Shown: positions 8,642 through 17,085 of the stretch, piece after piece
Position numbering within the stretch: position 1 is the first letter of the stretch
How the letters are laid out: each line of letters starts with the position of its first letter
DNA from: Halomonas chromatireducens
GTDB lineage: Bacteria > Pseudomonadota > Gammaproteobacteria > Pseudomonadales > Halomonadaceae
NCBI RefSeq assembly: GCF_001545155.1
Contig: NZ_CP014226.1
Span: 1,100,038-1,164,037 of the forward strand
Reading direction: 5' to 3'
Length of the DNA stretch: 64,000 nt
Translations under genes and position numbers: made by a program
Notes under the pieces: model-generated
The model's database searches: none
What the model was told of the DNA's origin: nothing
What the model saw: only the letters and a program-made list of their open reading frames with translations

Positions 8642-10367
8642 CGACTCGTTGCTGACGACCCTTCGCCCCTGGCTGCGCCTGCTGGCGCGTCGGCGTGGCC
8701 GGTTGGTAACCGGGGCTGCGCTGCTGGCCCTCACCGTGGCCTCTGCCATCGGCCTGCTGGCCCTCTCGGGCTGGTTCATTACCGCCAGCGCCCTGACCGG
8801 CATGGCACTGGCGGCAGGGCTCGCGGCGAGCCTCGATGTGCATGTGCCCGGCGGGGGGATACGTACCTTCGCAGTGACCCGGACCGTGGCCCGCTACGTC
8901 GAACGACTCTACAACCATGATACGGTACTGCGGCTGCTGGCCGACCTGCGTGGCACGCTCTTTGGGGTGATGTCGGGTCTTGACGAGCGAACGCTGGCTC
9001 GCCGTCGAGCCAGCGACTGGCTCAACCGCCTTACCGCCGATATCGATACCCTGGATAGCCTCTACCTGCGTTTGCTTGCGCCGCCCGTCGTGGCGCTCCT
9101 TGCGATCCTGCTGCTGTCGGCTTTTCTGGCACTATGGGTGCCCGTGGCAGGACTGGCGGTGGCGGCGCTGCTGCTGTTTGCCTGGCTCTGGCTCACCGCC
9201 GGCCAGGCCTGGCTCGGAATGGCCCCGAGCCACAGTCAGGTCAGCCACCTGCAGCGCCTGCGTAGCCAGGCCATCGAGCACCTTCAGGGCCAGGCAGAGC
9301 TGGAGGCCTACGGCGCCCGCGATGCCCACCGCCAACTCCTGCAGCAGCGTGAGATACAGCTGCAGCAGGTCCAGCGAACGCTGGGGCGGCTATCCGGCCT
9401 CGGCACGTCACTGGTCAATCTGATGGTTGGACTCGCCATGCTGGCGGCGCTGTGGCTGGCCGCGCTGGCCTGGGAGCAGGGCACTATCAGCGGGGCCGTG
9501 ATGGTCATGCTGCCGCTGGCGGTGCTGGCGACCGGCGAAGCGCTGGCGCTGCTGCCGGTCGCCTTCACCCACCTGGGGGCGACCCGCGCCGCGGCCCAGC
9601 GGCTCAATGAGCTGGTGGCATCCGGTAGTGAGGGCACCCAGCCGGATAACGTGGCCCTGCCGGCAGGGCCGCTGTCGGTTGCCCTGCGCGGGGTGAACCT
9701 GCGCTATCCCGACGCGCTGCTGCCGGCTCTGGAGCACGTCGATCTGGAACTCTCCGGTGGCGAACGGCTGGCCCTGACGGGTGCTTCCGGCGCCGGCAAG
9801 TCCAGCGTGGCGGCGCTGCTGACGCGCCAGCTGCCACCGACATCTGGCGGAGTCTGGCTGGGCGGGGTGCCACTATCCGCCATTGACGCGAGTTCACTGC
9901 GCGAGCGAGTGGCTATCCTGGGGCAGCGCGTCGACCTCTTTCAGGACAGCCTTGCGCACAACCTGTACCTGGCTGCTCCCGATGCGGATGACGCTGACCT
10001 CTGGCGGGCACTGGCCTGGGTGGAGCTCGCGGATTGGGCCAAGTCGCTACCGGGTGGCCTGGCGACCCGGGTGGGCGAGGGGGGGCGTCAGCTCTCGGGC
10101 GGAGAGGCGCGCCGCCTTGCCCTGGCACGGCTGTGGCTGCGAGATCCTGGGCTGGTTATCCTCGATGAACCCTTTGCCGGTCTGGACGCCGAACTGGCGG
10201 CAAGGCTCTCGCTGCGCCTCGATGAATGGCTTGCCGGTCGCACAGTCCTCTATCTGGTGCATCAGCTCGAAGGAGGTCCCTTCGAACCGCCGGGTATCAC
10301 CCGTCATGAGCGACTTTATCAAGGGCGGTTGACCGATTGCGCAACGCACGGGTTTCCATCAGGATAA
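8634..10367 (+). CDS. cydC: CydC, ABC transporter partner of CydD
   Basis: A 577-residue ABC exporter half. I use the ATG at 8634 (MRNDSLLTTLRPWLRLL), preceded by GAGAGGGG, rather than the open frame that begins at 8601. Membrane helices occupy roughly residues 20-310. The ATPase domain has Walker A GASGAGKSSVAALL (near 382), signature LSGGEARRLALARL and Walker B LVILDEPFAGLD. It overlaps the cydD end, so the two subunits are translationally coupled. It is the last gene of the bd operon; the deaminase gene follows after 25 bp on the same strand. Confidence 0.93.
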   Translation: MRNDSLLTTLRPWLRLLARRRGRLVTGAALLALTVASAIGLLALSGWFITASALTGMALAAGLAASLDVHVPGGGIRTFAVTRTVARYVERLYNHDTVLRLLADLRGTLFGVMSGLDERTLARRRASDWLNRLTADIDTLDSLYLRLLAPPVVALLAILLLSAFLALWVPVAGLAVAALLLFAWLWLTAGQAWLGMAPSHSQVSHLQRLRSQAIEHLQGQAELEAYGARDAHRQLLQQREIQLQQVQRTLGRLSGLGTSLVNLMVGLAMLAALWLAALAWEQGTISGAVMVMLPLAVLATGEALALLPVAFTHLGATRAAAQRLNELVASGSEGTQPDNVALPAGPLSVALRGVNLRYPDALLPALEHVDLELSGGERLALTGASGAGKSSVAALLTRQLPPTSGGVWLGGVPLSAIDASSLRERVAILGQRVDLFQDSLAHNLYLAAPDADDADLWRALAWVELADWAKSLPGGLATRVGEGGRQLSGGEARRLALARLWLRDPGLVILDEPFAGLDAELAARLSLRLDEWLAGRTVLYLVHQLEGGPFEPPGITRHERLYQGRLTDCATHGFPSG

Positions 10368-10392
10368 GGAGAAACTGGCGACGAGGTGAGCA

Positions 10393-11388
10393 ATGCGTGA
10401 CTTCCTTCAGCGGCTGCCAAAGGCCGAACTCCATCTGCATATCGAGGGCTCGCTGGAGCCGGAGCTGATGTTTGCCCTGGCCGAGCGAAACGGCATTGAC
10501 TTGCCCTACGCGTCGGTAGAGGCGGTGCGCGCAGCCTACGAGTTCGACGACCTGCCCGCCTTTCTCGAGCTCTATTACCAGGGCATGAGCGTGCTGAGGA
10601 CCGCTGAAGACTTCCATGACCTGGCCATGGACTATTTCCGCCGTGCCCATGACGAAGGGGTGGTACACGTGGAAATGCACTTCGACCCCCAGGCCCACCT
10701 GGTTCGGGGCATCGAGCTCGATGTCGTGATGGAGGGGTTGAATCTGGCCCAGCGGCATGCCGAACGGGAGCTGGGCATGTCCACGGCGCTGATCATGGCC
10801 TTCCTGCGTGACAGATCGGCCGAAGAGGCCATGAAAGTGCTGGAAAGCGCGGCGCCCTACTGGGAAATGATCGATGCCGTGGGGCTCGACAGCGCCGAGC
10901 GGGGACACCCCCCTTCCAAGTTCGTCGAGGTGTTCCAGCGTGCCCGTATGCTCGGCATTCCCAGGGTCGCCCATGCCGGCGAGGAGGGGCCGCCGGAGTA
11001 CATCCGTGAAGCGCTGGACCTGCTGGACGTCTGCCGGATCGATCATGGCGTGCGCTGCCTGGAAGACCCTGACCTCGTCACGCGGCTGCGCGACGAGGCC
11101 GTGGTGCTCACCGTCTGTCCGCTCTCCAACGTCAAGCTCAAGGTCGTCGAGCGCATGGCGGATCACCCCTTGCCCCAACTGCTGGATGCAGGCCTGAGGC
11201 TGACCATCAACTCCGACGACCCGGCCTATTTTGGCGGCGGGGTGCTCGACAATTACCTGGCCTGTTATCAGGCATTCGACTGGTCCCGGGAGACCTTCGT
11301 GCAACTGGCCGGTACCGCCATCGAAGCGGCCTTCATGAGCGACGCTCGTCGCCTCGATCTGCACCGGAAACTGGCTGAGAGCGCTTGA
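10393..11388 (+). CDS. adenine deaminase / adenosine deaminase family protein
   Basis: A 331-residue zinc amidohydrolase. Metal and catalytic motifs are visible: HLHIEGSLEPELM near the N terminus, HAGEEGPPEY in the middle, DHGVRC, and NSDDPAYFGG near the C terminus. It is closest to the Pseudomonas-type group (VGLDS.E.GHPPSKF), which has been assigned as adenine deaminase rather than adenosine deaminase, so the simple name add may mislead. The reaction would feed hypoxanthine into purine salvage, consistent with a nucleobase permease gene about 3 kb away. The ATG at 10393 follows GAGGTGA. It may be cotranscribed with cydC. Confidence 0.85.
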   Translation: MRDFLQRLPKAELHLHIEGSLEPELMFALAERNGIDLPYASVEAVRAAYEFDDLPAFLELYYQGMSVLRTAEDFHDLAMDYFRRAHDEGVVHVEMHFDPQAHLVRGIELDVVMEGLNLAQRHAERELGMSTALIMAFLRDRSAEEAMKVLESAAPYWEMIDAVGLDSAERGHPPSKFVEVFQRARMLGIPRVAHAGEEGPPEYIREALDLLDVCRIDHGVRCLEDPDLVTRLRDEAVVLTVCPLSNVKLKVVERMADHPLPQLLDAGLRLTINSDDPAYFGGGVLDNYLACYQAFDWSRETFVQLAGTAIEAAFMSDARRLDLHRKLAESA

Positions 11389-11396
11389 TTAGCGCA

Positions 11397-11425
11397 TAAA
11401 AAAGCTCCCGGATTTCGCCGGGAGC
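11397..11425 (-). terminator. intrinsic terminator of the cytochrome c peroxidase gene
   Basis: An 8-bp perfect stem (GCTCCCGG / CCGGGAGC) around a 6-nt loop, with a run of A on its left side, reads as stem plus U-tract on the minus strand. It sits just after the minus-strand peroxidase gene and may also slow plus-strand transcripts leaving the deaminase gene. Confidence 0.85.
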
Positions 11426-11449
11426 CAGTAGGTCAGATGCGTCGTGGCG

Positions 11450-12454
11450 TTACGGCAGGGCCGGCACCTCGAAATCGGGCATCTCGCCGGTCAGGGTGTG
11501 AAGGAAGGCGGTGATATCGGCAATGGTGGTTTCATCGAACTCACGGCCGAGCATCTCGCTGCCCATGATGGCAACAGCCTCCTCGAGGGTCTCGGTGGCA
11601 CCGTTGTTCATGTACGGATAGGTGACGCCGACGTTGCGCAGGGTCGGAGTACGGAAGCGATACATGTCATTGTCGTCGCCGGTGACCTCATAGCGGCCCA
11701 CGTCGGTAGAGCCGGGTACCTGGATGCGATGGAAGTTGCTGTCGGTCAGTGCCGGGCCGCTGTGGCAGGCCACGCAGCCGTTCTCGACGAAGGCCACCAT
11801 GCCATCCTTTTCCTGCTGGTTCAGGGCTTCCATGTCACCGTGAAGATAGCGGTCGAAGGGTGAGTTCGGCGTATTCAGCGTGCGCTGGAAGCTTGCCAGG
11901 GCCATGGCCAAGTTATCCGCGTTTATCGGGTTCTCGTCGCCCGGATAGGCTTCGGCGAACTTCTTCTGATAAAGCTCGAACTCTTCCAGGCGCTCCAGCG
12001 CCATGTCCAGGTCCATGGCCATCTCGATATCGGCCTCGATGGGGCCCAGTGCCTGACCTTCCAGGTCCGGTTCGCGGCCATCCCAGAACTGGGCGCCGAG
12101 GAAGCCGGAGTTCAGCACCGTCGGCGTATTGCGCTCGCCGATCTGCCCATCGTGGCCGGTAGCGCGGGGGATGCGGTCGCTCCAGCCCAACGCCGGGTTG
12201 TGGCAGGTGGCACAGCTGATCACGCCGCTGGAGGAGATGCGCGGCTCGAAGAACAGCATGTTGCCCAGCTCCACCTTCTCGGGGGTCAAAGAGTTGTGGG
12301 CGGGAATCGGTGGGAAGTGGGGCAGCGGCTCGAAGCGATCACGGTAGTCGCCGAGACCATCATCTGCCAGGGCAGTGCCGCCGAAGGCAAGGGCACCGCC
12401 CAGCGCCACGGCAGTGACGAATCGAGCCGGTTGTACAATTTTCTTAGATTCCAT
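11450..12454 (-). CDS. di-haem cytochrome c peroxidase (periplasmic)
   Basis: A 334-residue exported protein with a signal peptide (about residues 1-30, ending GTALA) and two c-haem sites, CATCH (81-85) and CVACH (227-231), in the CCP/MauG arrangement. It reduces hydrogen peroxide in the periplasm with electrons from cytochrome c. The ATG at 12454 has GGGAGATCACA before it and gives a clean signal sequence, so I prefer it to the longer frame starting at 12475. A perfect FNR/Anr-type box lies about 78 bp upstream, matching the known oxygen-limited control of ccp genes in related bacteria. Divergent from msrP. Confidence 0.92.
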   Translation of the reverse strand: MESKKIVQPARFVTAVALGGALAFGGTALADDGLGDYRDRFEPLPHFPPIPAHNSLTPEKVELGNMLFFEPRISSSGVISCATCHNPALGWSDRIPRATGHDGQIGERNTPTVLNSGFLGAQFWDGREPDLEGQALGPIEADIEMAMDLDMALERLEEFELYQKKFAEAYPGDENPINADNLAMALASFQRTLNTPNSPFDRYLHGDMEALNQQEKDGMVAFVENGCVACHSGPALTDSNFHRIQVPGSTDVGRYEVTGDDNDMYRFRTPTLRNVGVTYPYMNNGATETLEEAVAIMGSEMLGREFDETTIADITAFLHTLTGEMPDFEVPALP

Positions 12455-12524
12455 TGTGATCTCCCTGGTAGGCACTCGATACAGGTCAGACTCCTATATC
12501 CTGAAATAAGCTTATTCGTGAGGC

Positions 12525-12538
12525 TTGATGCATATCAA
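12525..12538. promoter_or_regulatory. FNR/Anr-type box between the peroxidase gene and msrP
   Basis: TTGATGCATATCAA matches the FNR consensus TTGATnnnnATCAA at every fixed position. For the minus-strand peroxidase gene a GATATA -10-like element at 12495-12500 would put the start of transcription near 12489, so the box centre would be near -42, the position of class II FNR activation. An effect on the divergent msrP is possible but less obvious. Confidence 0.75.
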
Positions 12539-12674
12539 CCAACCGAAATGCTCGGAAAAGGGGGGTGTTTGAGGTAAGTCAAGTTTCCGTCGACTTGAGG
12601 TGATAGTGGTGGATAAGGTGTTGTACAAGTGGCATCGATAGGTTTCCTTATTTTGCTTCGCGTCAGGAGAGGGC

Positions 12675-13640
12675 ATGGCTCGCTATCGCTATCCGAGAAT
12701 TCCCGAATCCGAGGTGACCCCGCGTGAGCTGTTCGAGTCGCGGCGACGCCTGCTGCGAGGCGGGCTGGCGCTGGGTGCCGCCGCCGTCGCCCCCGGCCTG
12801 CTCTGGTCGCGTGAGGCTCAGGCGTGGCAGGGCCTGTTGGAGGAACGCCTGGCAACAGATCTACCCAGCAGTGAACTGGCGGGTGGAGAGTCAACGACGT
12901 CTTTCCAGGACACCACCACCTACAACAATTTCTACGAGTTCGGCACCGGCAAGCGGGATCCGGAGATCTACGGTCATCGGCTGGAAACCGACCCCTGGTC
13001 GCTGACCATCGAGGGAGACGTGGACAAGGCGGGAACCTTTGCCCTGGAGGACGTGCTGGCTGGGCAGACGCTGGAAGAGCGTATCTACCGGCATCGCTGC
13101 GTGGAGGCCTGGTCCAAGGTCATTCCCTGGGTCGGGTTTCCCCTGGCCGACCTGGTCAAGCGCCATGGCCCGACGTCACGAGCGAAGTACGTCGTCTTCG
13201 AATCGATACACGACCCCGACAACCTTCGCGGACAGCGCCGCTCGATCATCGACTGGCCCTACCGGGAGGTGCTGCGCATCGACGAGGCGATGCATCCGCT
13301 AACCCTGCTCGCCGTGGGGCTCTACGGCGAGGTGATGCCGAACCAGAGCGGCGCGCCGATCCGACTGGTGGTGCCCTGGAAGTATGGCTTCAAGAGCATC
13401 AAGTCGGTCGTGCGTATCGCCCTTGTCGAGGAAAGGCCGCTCAGTTCGTGGGAGGAGCGCAATCCGGACGAGTACGGTTTCTATGCCAACGTCAATCCGA
13501 CGGTCGATCACCCGCGCTGGACACAGGCCCGTGAACGCCGTATCGGCGAGAGCGGCCGGCGCGAGACGCTGATGTTCAATGGCTACGGCGAAGAGGTGGC
13601 CCATCTCTATGCTGGCATGGACCTGCAACAGCACTACTGA
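12675..13640 (+). CDS. msrP: MsrP, periplasmic protein-methionine-sulfoxide reductase catalytic subunit
   Basis: A 321-residue molybdopterin enzyme (YedY family) that repairs oxidised methionines in periplasmic proteins. A Tat signal is visible (SRRRLLRG at 22-29 followed by a hydrophobic stretch and a cleavage-type AQA). Cys142 in YRHRCVEAW is the expected molybdenum ligand, and the C-terminal part has the typical VPWKYGFKSIKS segment. AGGAGAGGGC precedes the ATG. It lies 15 bp upstream of msrQ in the same operon and is divergent from a second periplasmic oxidative-damage gene, the peroxidase. Confidence 0.95.
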   Translation: MARYRYPRIPESEVTPRELFESRRRLLRGGLALGAAAVAPGLLWSREAQAWQGLLEERLATDLPSSELAGGESTTSFQDTTTYNNFYEFGTGKRDPEIYGHRLETDPWSLTIEGDVDKAGTFALEDVLAGQTLEERIYRHRCVEAWSKVIPWVGFPLADLVKRHGPTSRAKYVVFESIHDPDNLRGQRRSIIDWPYREVLRIDEAMHPLTLLAVGLYGEVMPNQSGAPIRLVVPWKYGFKSIKSVVRIALVEERPLSSWEERNPDEYGFYANVNPTVDHPRWTQARERRIGESGRRETLMFNGYGEEVAHLYAGMDLQQHY

Positions 13641-13655
13641 TGACGGGGAGCACGA

Positions 13656-14252
13656 GTGAATCAACGCACCGCAATCACTGCCTTTCGGCTGCTGGTTCTG
13701 GCGGGCTGTGTCACTCCAGCCGGCTGGCTGGTATGGCAGTGGTACTTCGGTGACCTGGGGGCGGTGCCCGGCGAGGCGGTGGTGCATTTTACCGGCAAGA
13801 CGGGACTGACGCTGCTGCTGGTTACCATTGCCTTCAGCCCCGCCTTTCGCGTCACCGGCTGGGTCGGCTTCATGGCGGCGCGGCGGCAGATCGGCCTGTG
13901 GGCCTTCTTCTGGCTGGTCGCCCACATGCTGGCCTGGATGGGGCTGGACCAGTACTGGGATTGGCCCTGGATACGGCGGGAAATGATCGAACTGCCCTAT
14001 ATTCGCTATGGCGTTGCCGCGCTGGCGCTATTGGTGCCCTTGGCGCTGACCTCCTTACGCAGAGTGCAAAAGGCCATGGGGTATCGTGCCTGGCACTGGT
14101 TGCATCGTCTGATCTACGTGTCTGCGGCGCTGGGCGTGACCCATTTCTGGATCCTGACACGGGCCGATTACATGCTCCCGCTGATCTTTGTCGCCGTGCT
14201 GACGGGCCTCATCGTGTTCCGAATCGTCGATGCCATGCTTCACCGCCGATAA
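13656..14252 (+). CDS. msrQ: MsrQ, haem b membrane subunit of the MsrPQ system
   Basis: A 198-residue membrane protein with five to six helices and the ferric-reductase-like fold of YedZ/MsrQ. Conserved histidines (WLVAHMLAW, WHWLHRLIY, THFWIL) are candidate haem ligands. It passes electrons from the quinone pool or a flavin partner to MsrP. It starts with GTG behind GGGGAG, 15 bp after msrP. Confidence 0.92.
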   Translation: MNQRTAITAFRLLVLAGCVTPAGWLVWQWYFGDLGAVPGEAVVHFTGKTGLTLLLVTIAFSPAFRVTGWVGFMAARRQIGLWAFFWLVAHMLAWMGLDQYWDWPWIRREMIELPYIRYGVAALALLVPLALTSLRRVQKAMGYRAWHWLHRLIYVSAALGVTHFWILTRADYMLPLIFVAVLTGLIVFRIVDAMLHRR

Positions 14253-14311
14253 CGAGACTGCCGCCATCCCTGGCGGCATCGGGAACTGAAGCGTTGTTGC
14301 AACCGCAGTGC

Positions 14312-15691
14312 CTAGTGCGTGGTGACCAGCATGACCACGCTGAGGGCGGCGGAGACCCACATGGCTGGCTTGATGTCCGTGATTCGGCCGGTAAAAATCT
14401 TGATGACCACGAAGCTGAGGAAGCCGAAGGCGATACCCAGGGTGATCGAGTAGGTGAGCGGCATCAGGATGATGGCCAGGAAGGCGGGGAAGGCCTGGTC
14501 GAACTTCGCCCATTCGATCTTGCTGATCGGCGCCAGCATGAAGAGCCCCACCAGCACCAGTGCCGGTGCGGTGGCGATGCCGGGTACCAGCGACAGCAGT
14601 GGCGACAGGAACAGGAACGGCAGGAACAGGAAGGCGATGGTCACCGCCACCAGGCCGGTGCGACCGCCCTGGGCGACGCCGGCACCGGATTCGATGAAGG
14701 TCTGGGCCGCGCTGGTGCCCAGCGGGGCCGCGATCATCGAGGCGAAGGCATCGACGGTCATGGAGCGCTTAAGGTTGCGCGGGTTGCCATCCTTGTCCTT
14801 GAGGTCGGCGGACTCGGAGAGGGCCATAAAGCACGACAGGGCATCGAAGAAGTTGGTGAACAGCATCACGAAGATGAACGGCAGGTAGGCGACTTTCAGG
14901 GCACCCCAGATGTCCACCTGCATCACCGCACTGAAGTCGGGCCAGGCCGCCAGGCCGCTCCACTCCACCACCACATCGCCGCCCCAAAGCCTGCCCATGG
15001 GCGATGCCAGCAGGGTTGTCAGGGCGATGCCCAGGATCAGCGCGCCGTTGAAGCGCAGGATCACCATGATCGCCGTCGCCATCATGCCGATGAAGAAGGT
15101 GACCATGCTGGCATCCATGTTGCCCAGCGATACCAGCGTGGCGTCGCTGCCGACGATGAAGCCTGCATTCTTGAAGCCGATAAAGGTGATGAACAGGCCG
15201 ATGCCGCAGGTGATCGCGTAGCGCAGCGAGGGGGGAATGGCCTCGATGATCGCCTTGCGGACGTTGAACATGGCCAGGGTGGCGAACAGCACCCCGGACC
15301 AGAACACGCAGCCCAGTGCCACTTCCCAGGAGAGGCCAGCGCCCTGCACCAGGGTATAGGTGAACAGGGCGTTCATGCCCATGCCCGGCGCCACCAGGAT
15401 CGGGTTACGGGCATACAGGCCCATTGCCAGGCTGCTCATGAAACTGATCAGCACCGTGGCCGAGAGGGCGGCGGAGAAGGGAATGCCGGCGTCGCTGAGA
15501 ATCGCCGGGTTGACCACGATGATGTACATGGCAGCCAGGAAGGTGGCTATACCGCCGAGGAATTCGGTGCGCAGCGACGAGCCACGCCGCGTCACGCCGA
15601 AATAGTGGTCCAGCCAGTGGGCAGATCCTGAGGCTTGCCCGTCGGGGCGGGCGGCGCTCTTGTCGGCAAGGGAAGAGGAGCTTGGTTCCAT
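14312..15691 (-). CDS. NCS2-family purine/nucleobase permease
   Basis: A 459-residue protein with about 12-14 membrane helices, of the AzgA-like NCS2 branch that imports hypoxanthine, guanine or adenine. Signatures include LVAPGMGMNALFTYT, NFFDALSCFMAL and PLGTSAAQTFIESGAGVAQGGRTG. The open frame extends to 15814, but conserved sequence begins around the ATG at 15691 (MEPSSSS), so I use that; its ribosome binding site is weak. A RutR-like palindrome lies 83 bp upstream. The substrate cannot be fixed by eye. Confidence 0.9.
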   Translation of the reverse strand: MEPSSSSLADKSAARPDGQASGSAHWLDHYFGVTRRGSSLRTEFLGGIATFLAAMYIIVVNPAILSDAGIPFSAALSATVLISFMSSLAMGLYARNPILVAPGMGMNALFTYTLVQGAGLSWEVALGCVFWSGVLFATLAMFNVRKAIIEAIPPSLRYAITCGIGLFITFIGFKNAGFIVGSDATLVSLGNMDASMVTFFIGMMATAIMVILRFNGALILGIALTTLLASPMGRLWGGDVVVEWSGLAAWPDFSAVMQVDIWGALKVAYLPFIFVMLFTNFFDALSCFMALSESADLKDKDGNPRNLKRSMTVDAFASMIAAPLGTSAAQTFIESGAGVAQGGRTGLVAVTIAFLFLPFLFLSPLLSLVPGIATAPALVLVGLFMLAPISKIEWAKFDQAFPAFLAIILMPLTYSITLGIAFGFLSFVVIKIFTGRITDIKPAMWVSAALSVVMLVTTH

Positions 15692-15773
15692 ATCAATGAT
15701 TCCAATTGTTGTTGGAGTGAATGGTCTGTTGGATGGAGCGAAAAGGGAGTTGAAAGCCAGGGCTTCAGTCATG

Positions 15774-15789
15774 CTGACCATTTGGTCAA
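15774..15789. promoter_or_regulatory. RutR-like palindromic operator upstream of the nucleobase permease
   Basis: CTGACCATTTGGTCAA matches the RutR box TTGACCAnnTGGTCAA at 13 of 14 fixed positions. A weaker copy, TTGACCGTTTGGACAG, lies at 15818-15833 (11 of 14), 44 bp away. RutR is a TetR-family regulator of nucleobase metabolism, so a site before a nucleobase permease makes sense. No rutR gene is in this window; another TetR protein could be the true binder. Confidence 0.5.
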
Positions 15790-15913
15790 TCGCGACACGA
15801 GACAGCCTAGACAATATTTGACCGTTTGGACAGGCGGGTGTCGACCAAGGTCTTAGGTCAACATGGAAAAAGATTTCAGAATGAAGAGGAGCGCTGGCGA
15901 CAAGGCGCCGGGT

Positions 15914-16507
15914 TCAGTTCACTTCCGTCGCTTCAAGCAGCCTCTCGAGCTGTTCGACCGGCACTGGTTGGCAGAAGAAGTAGCCCTGGAAAACGTGGCA
16001 GCCCTCCTGGGTGAGCCACTCCAGCTGCTGGGAGGTTTCCACGCCCTCGGCCACTACCTCGAGCTGGAGTGCGATACCCATGGCGATGATGGTGCGGGCG
16101 ATGGCCATGTCGTCGTGACTTGCCAACAGGTCGCGGACAAAGCCCTGGTCGATCTTGATCTGATCCAATGGCAGCCGCTTGAGGTACTGCAAGGAGGAGT
16201 AGCCGGTGCCGAAATCGTCCATGGCGAAGCTGATGCCAAGGGCCTTCAAGCGCTGCATCTTGTCGGTGCCCGCCTCGACGGCCTCGATACGCGCTACCAC
16301 CCGCTTGCGGCCCGACTCGATGAGCACGGCGCTGGCTTCCCGGCCGTGGCCGTCGAAGAGCCGCACAGGGGCACCTTCACCCATGCGCAGTACCCGCGCC
16401 ACGTGCCGTGCCGGCCCTTCGGGAAGAACGACGTCGCCGCCGACGGTGAAGTCGGCGGCGACGTGGATACGCGGGGCGCGAGCCAAGGGCTTGGCCTCGG
16501 TCTTCAT
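15914..16507 (-). CDS. chimeric RsmE (N-terminal) / EAL-domain (C-terminal) protein, probably non-functional
   Basis: A 197-residue frame made of two unrelated pieces. Residues 1 to about 81 match the N-terminal RNA-binding (PUA-like) domain of RsmE, the 16S rRNA m3U1498 methyltransferase (PRIHVAADF, GPARHVARVLRMGEGAPVRLFDG, GRKRVVARIEAVEAG). From about residue 83 (KMQRLKALGISFAMDDFG) to the end it is the second half of an EAL cyclic-di-GMP phosphodiesterase domain (DDFGTGYSSL, LPLDQIKID, VVAEGVET, FQGYFFCQPV). The RsmE methyltransferase domain is missing, and so is the first EAL half with the EAL metal-binding motif, so neither activity is expected. Translation signals are intact (GGGGGAAG before the ATG at 16507). 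It lies 20 bp downstream of secB. Most likely an in-frame deletion fusion. Confidence 0.85.
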   Translation of the reverse strand: MKTEAKPLARAPRIHVAADFTVGGDVVLPEGPARHVARVLRMGEGAPVRLFDGHGREASAVLIESGRKRVVARIEAVEAGTDKMQRLKALGISFAMDDFGTGYSSLQYLKRLPLDQIKIDQGFVRDLLASHDDMAIARTIIAMGIALQLEVVAEGVETSQQLEWLTQEGCHVFQGYFFCQPVPVEQLERLLEATEVN

Positions 16508-16527
16508 TGGCAGTGCTTCCCCCGATC

Positions 16528-17055
16528 TTACTGGGTGGTCTGCTCGCCCTGCTGCTGGGCCTGTTCGGCCTCGCGCTTCTTCTTCTGGGCGTAAATCGCC
16601 TCGAAGTTGACCGGCGCCAGCATCAGGGGTGGGAAACCGCCGCGGTTGACCAGGTTGTCGACGCATTCGCGGGCGTAGGGGAACAGCACGTTGGGGCAGA
16701 AGGCACCCAGCGTGTGTTCGAGCTGCGCGCCCTCGATGCCGCTGATACGGAACAGGCCGGCCTGTTCGATCTCGGCCAGGAAGGAGGTAGTGCCCTCCTC
16801 GCTGTGCTTGACCTGGGCCGTGACCTTGATCACCACCTCGAACAGGTCATCACCCACCTTGCGGCTGGAGGTGTTGAGATCCAGGCTGACCTTGGGCTTG
16901 AACGGCTGCTGAAAAACGGCCGGTGAGTTCGGCGCCTCGAAGGAGATATCCTTGACGTAGATGCGCTGGACGGCGAACTGCAGCTGCTGCTTGTTCTGGT
17001 CGGCGGCCTGGCTGCCACCGGCGGCGTTGGCGTTCTGGCTATTCTCTTCGGCCAT
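16528..17055 (-). CDS. secB: SecB, protein-export chaperone
   Basis: A 175-residue cytosolic chaperone that keeps precursor proteins unfolded and delivers them to SecA. The family core is clear (FAVQRIYVKDISFEAPNSP, HTLGAFCPNVLFPYARE, NRGGFPPLMLAPVNFEAIY), with longer low-complexity Asn/Gln/Ala-rich ends than in E. coli. It sits next to the rhodanese gene as in many gammaproteobacteria. A glutaredoxin gene often found between the two is absent; the gap is only 30 bp. Confidence 0.96.
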   Translation of the reverse strand: MAEENSQNANAAGGSQAADQNKQQLQFAVQRIYVKDISFEAPNSPAVFQQPFKPKVSLDLNTSSRKVGDDLFEVVIKVTAQVKHSEEGTTSFLAEIEQAGLFRISGIEGAQLEHTLGAFCPNVLFPYARECVDNLVNRGGFPPLMLAPVNFEAIYAQKKKREAEQAQQQGEQTTQ

Positions 17056-17085
17056 GTAAAAATATCCTTTGCGTCTTGTGTTTGA

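Noticed and set aside
13898-15631. 577-residue plus-strand open frame opposite the nucleobase permease
   Set aside because: Composition is His/Gln/Asp-rich low complexity typical of antisense frames in GC-rich DNA; the minus-strand permease has clear family motifs.
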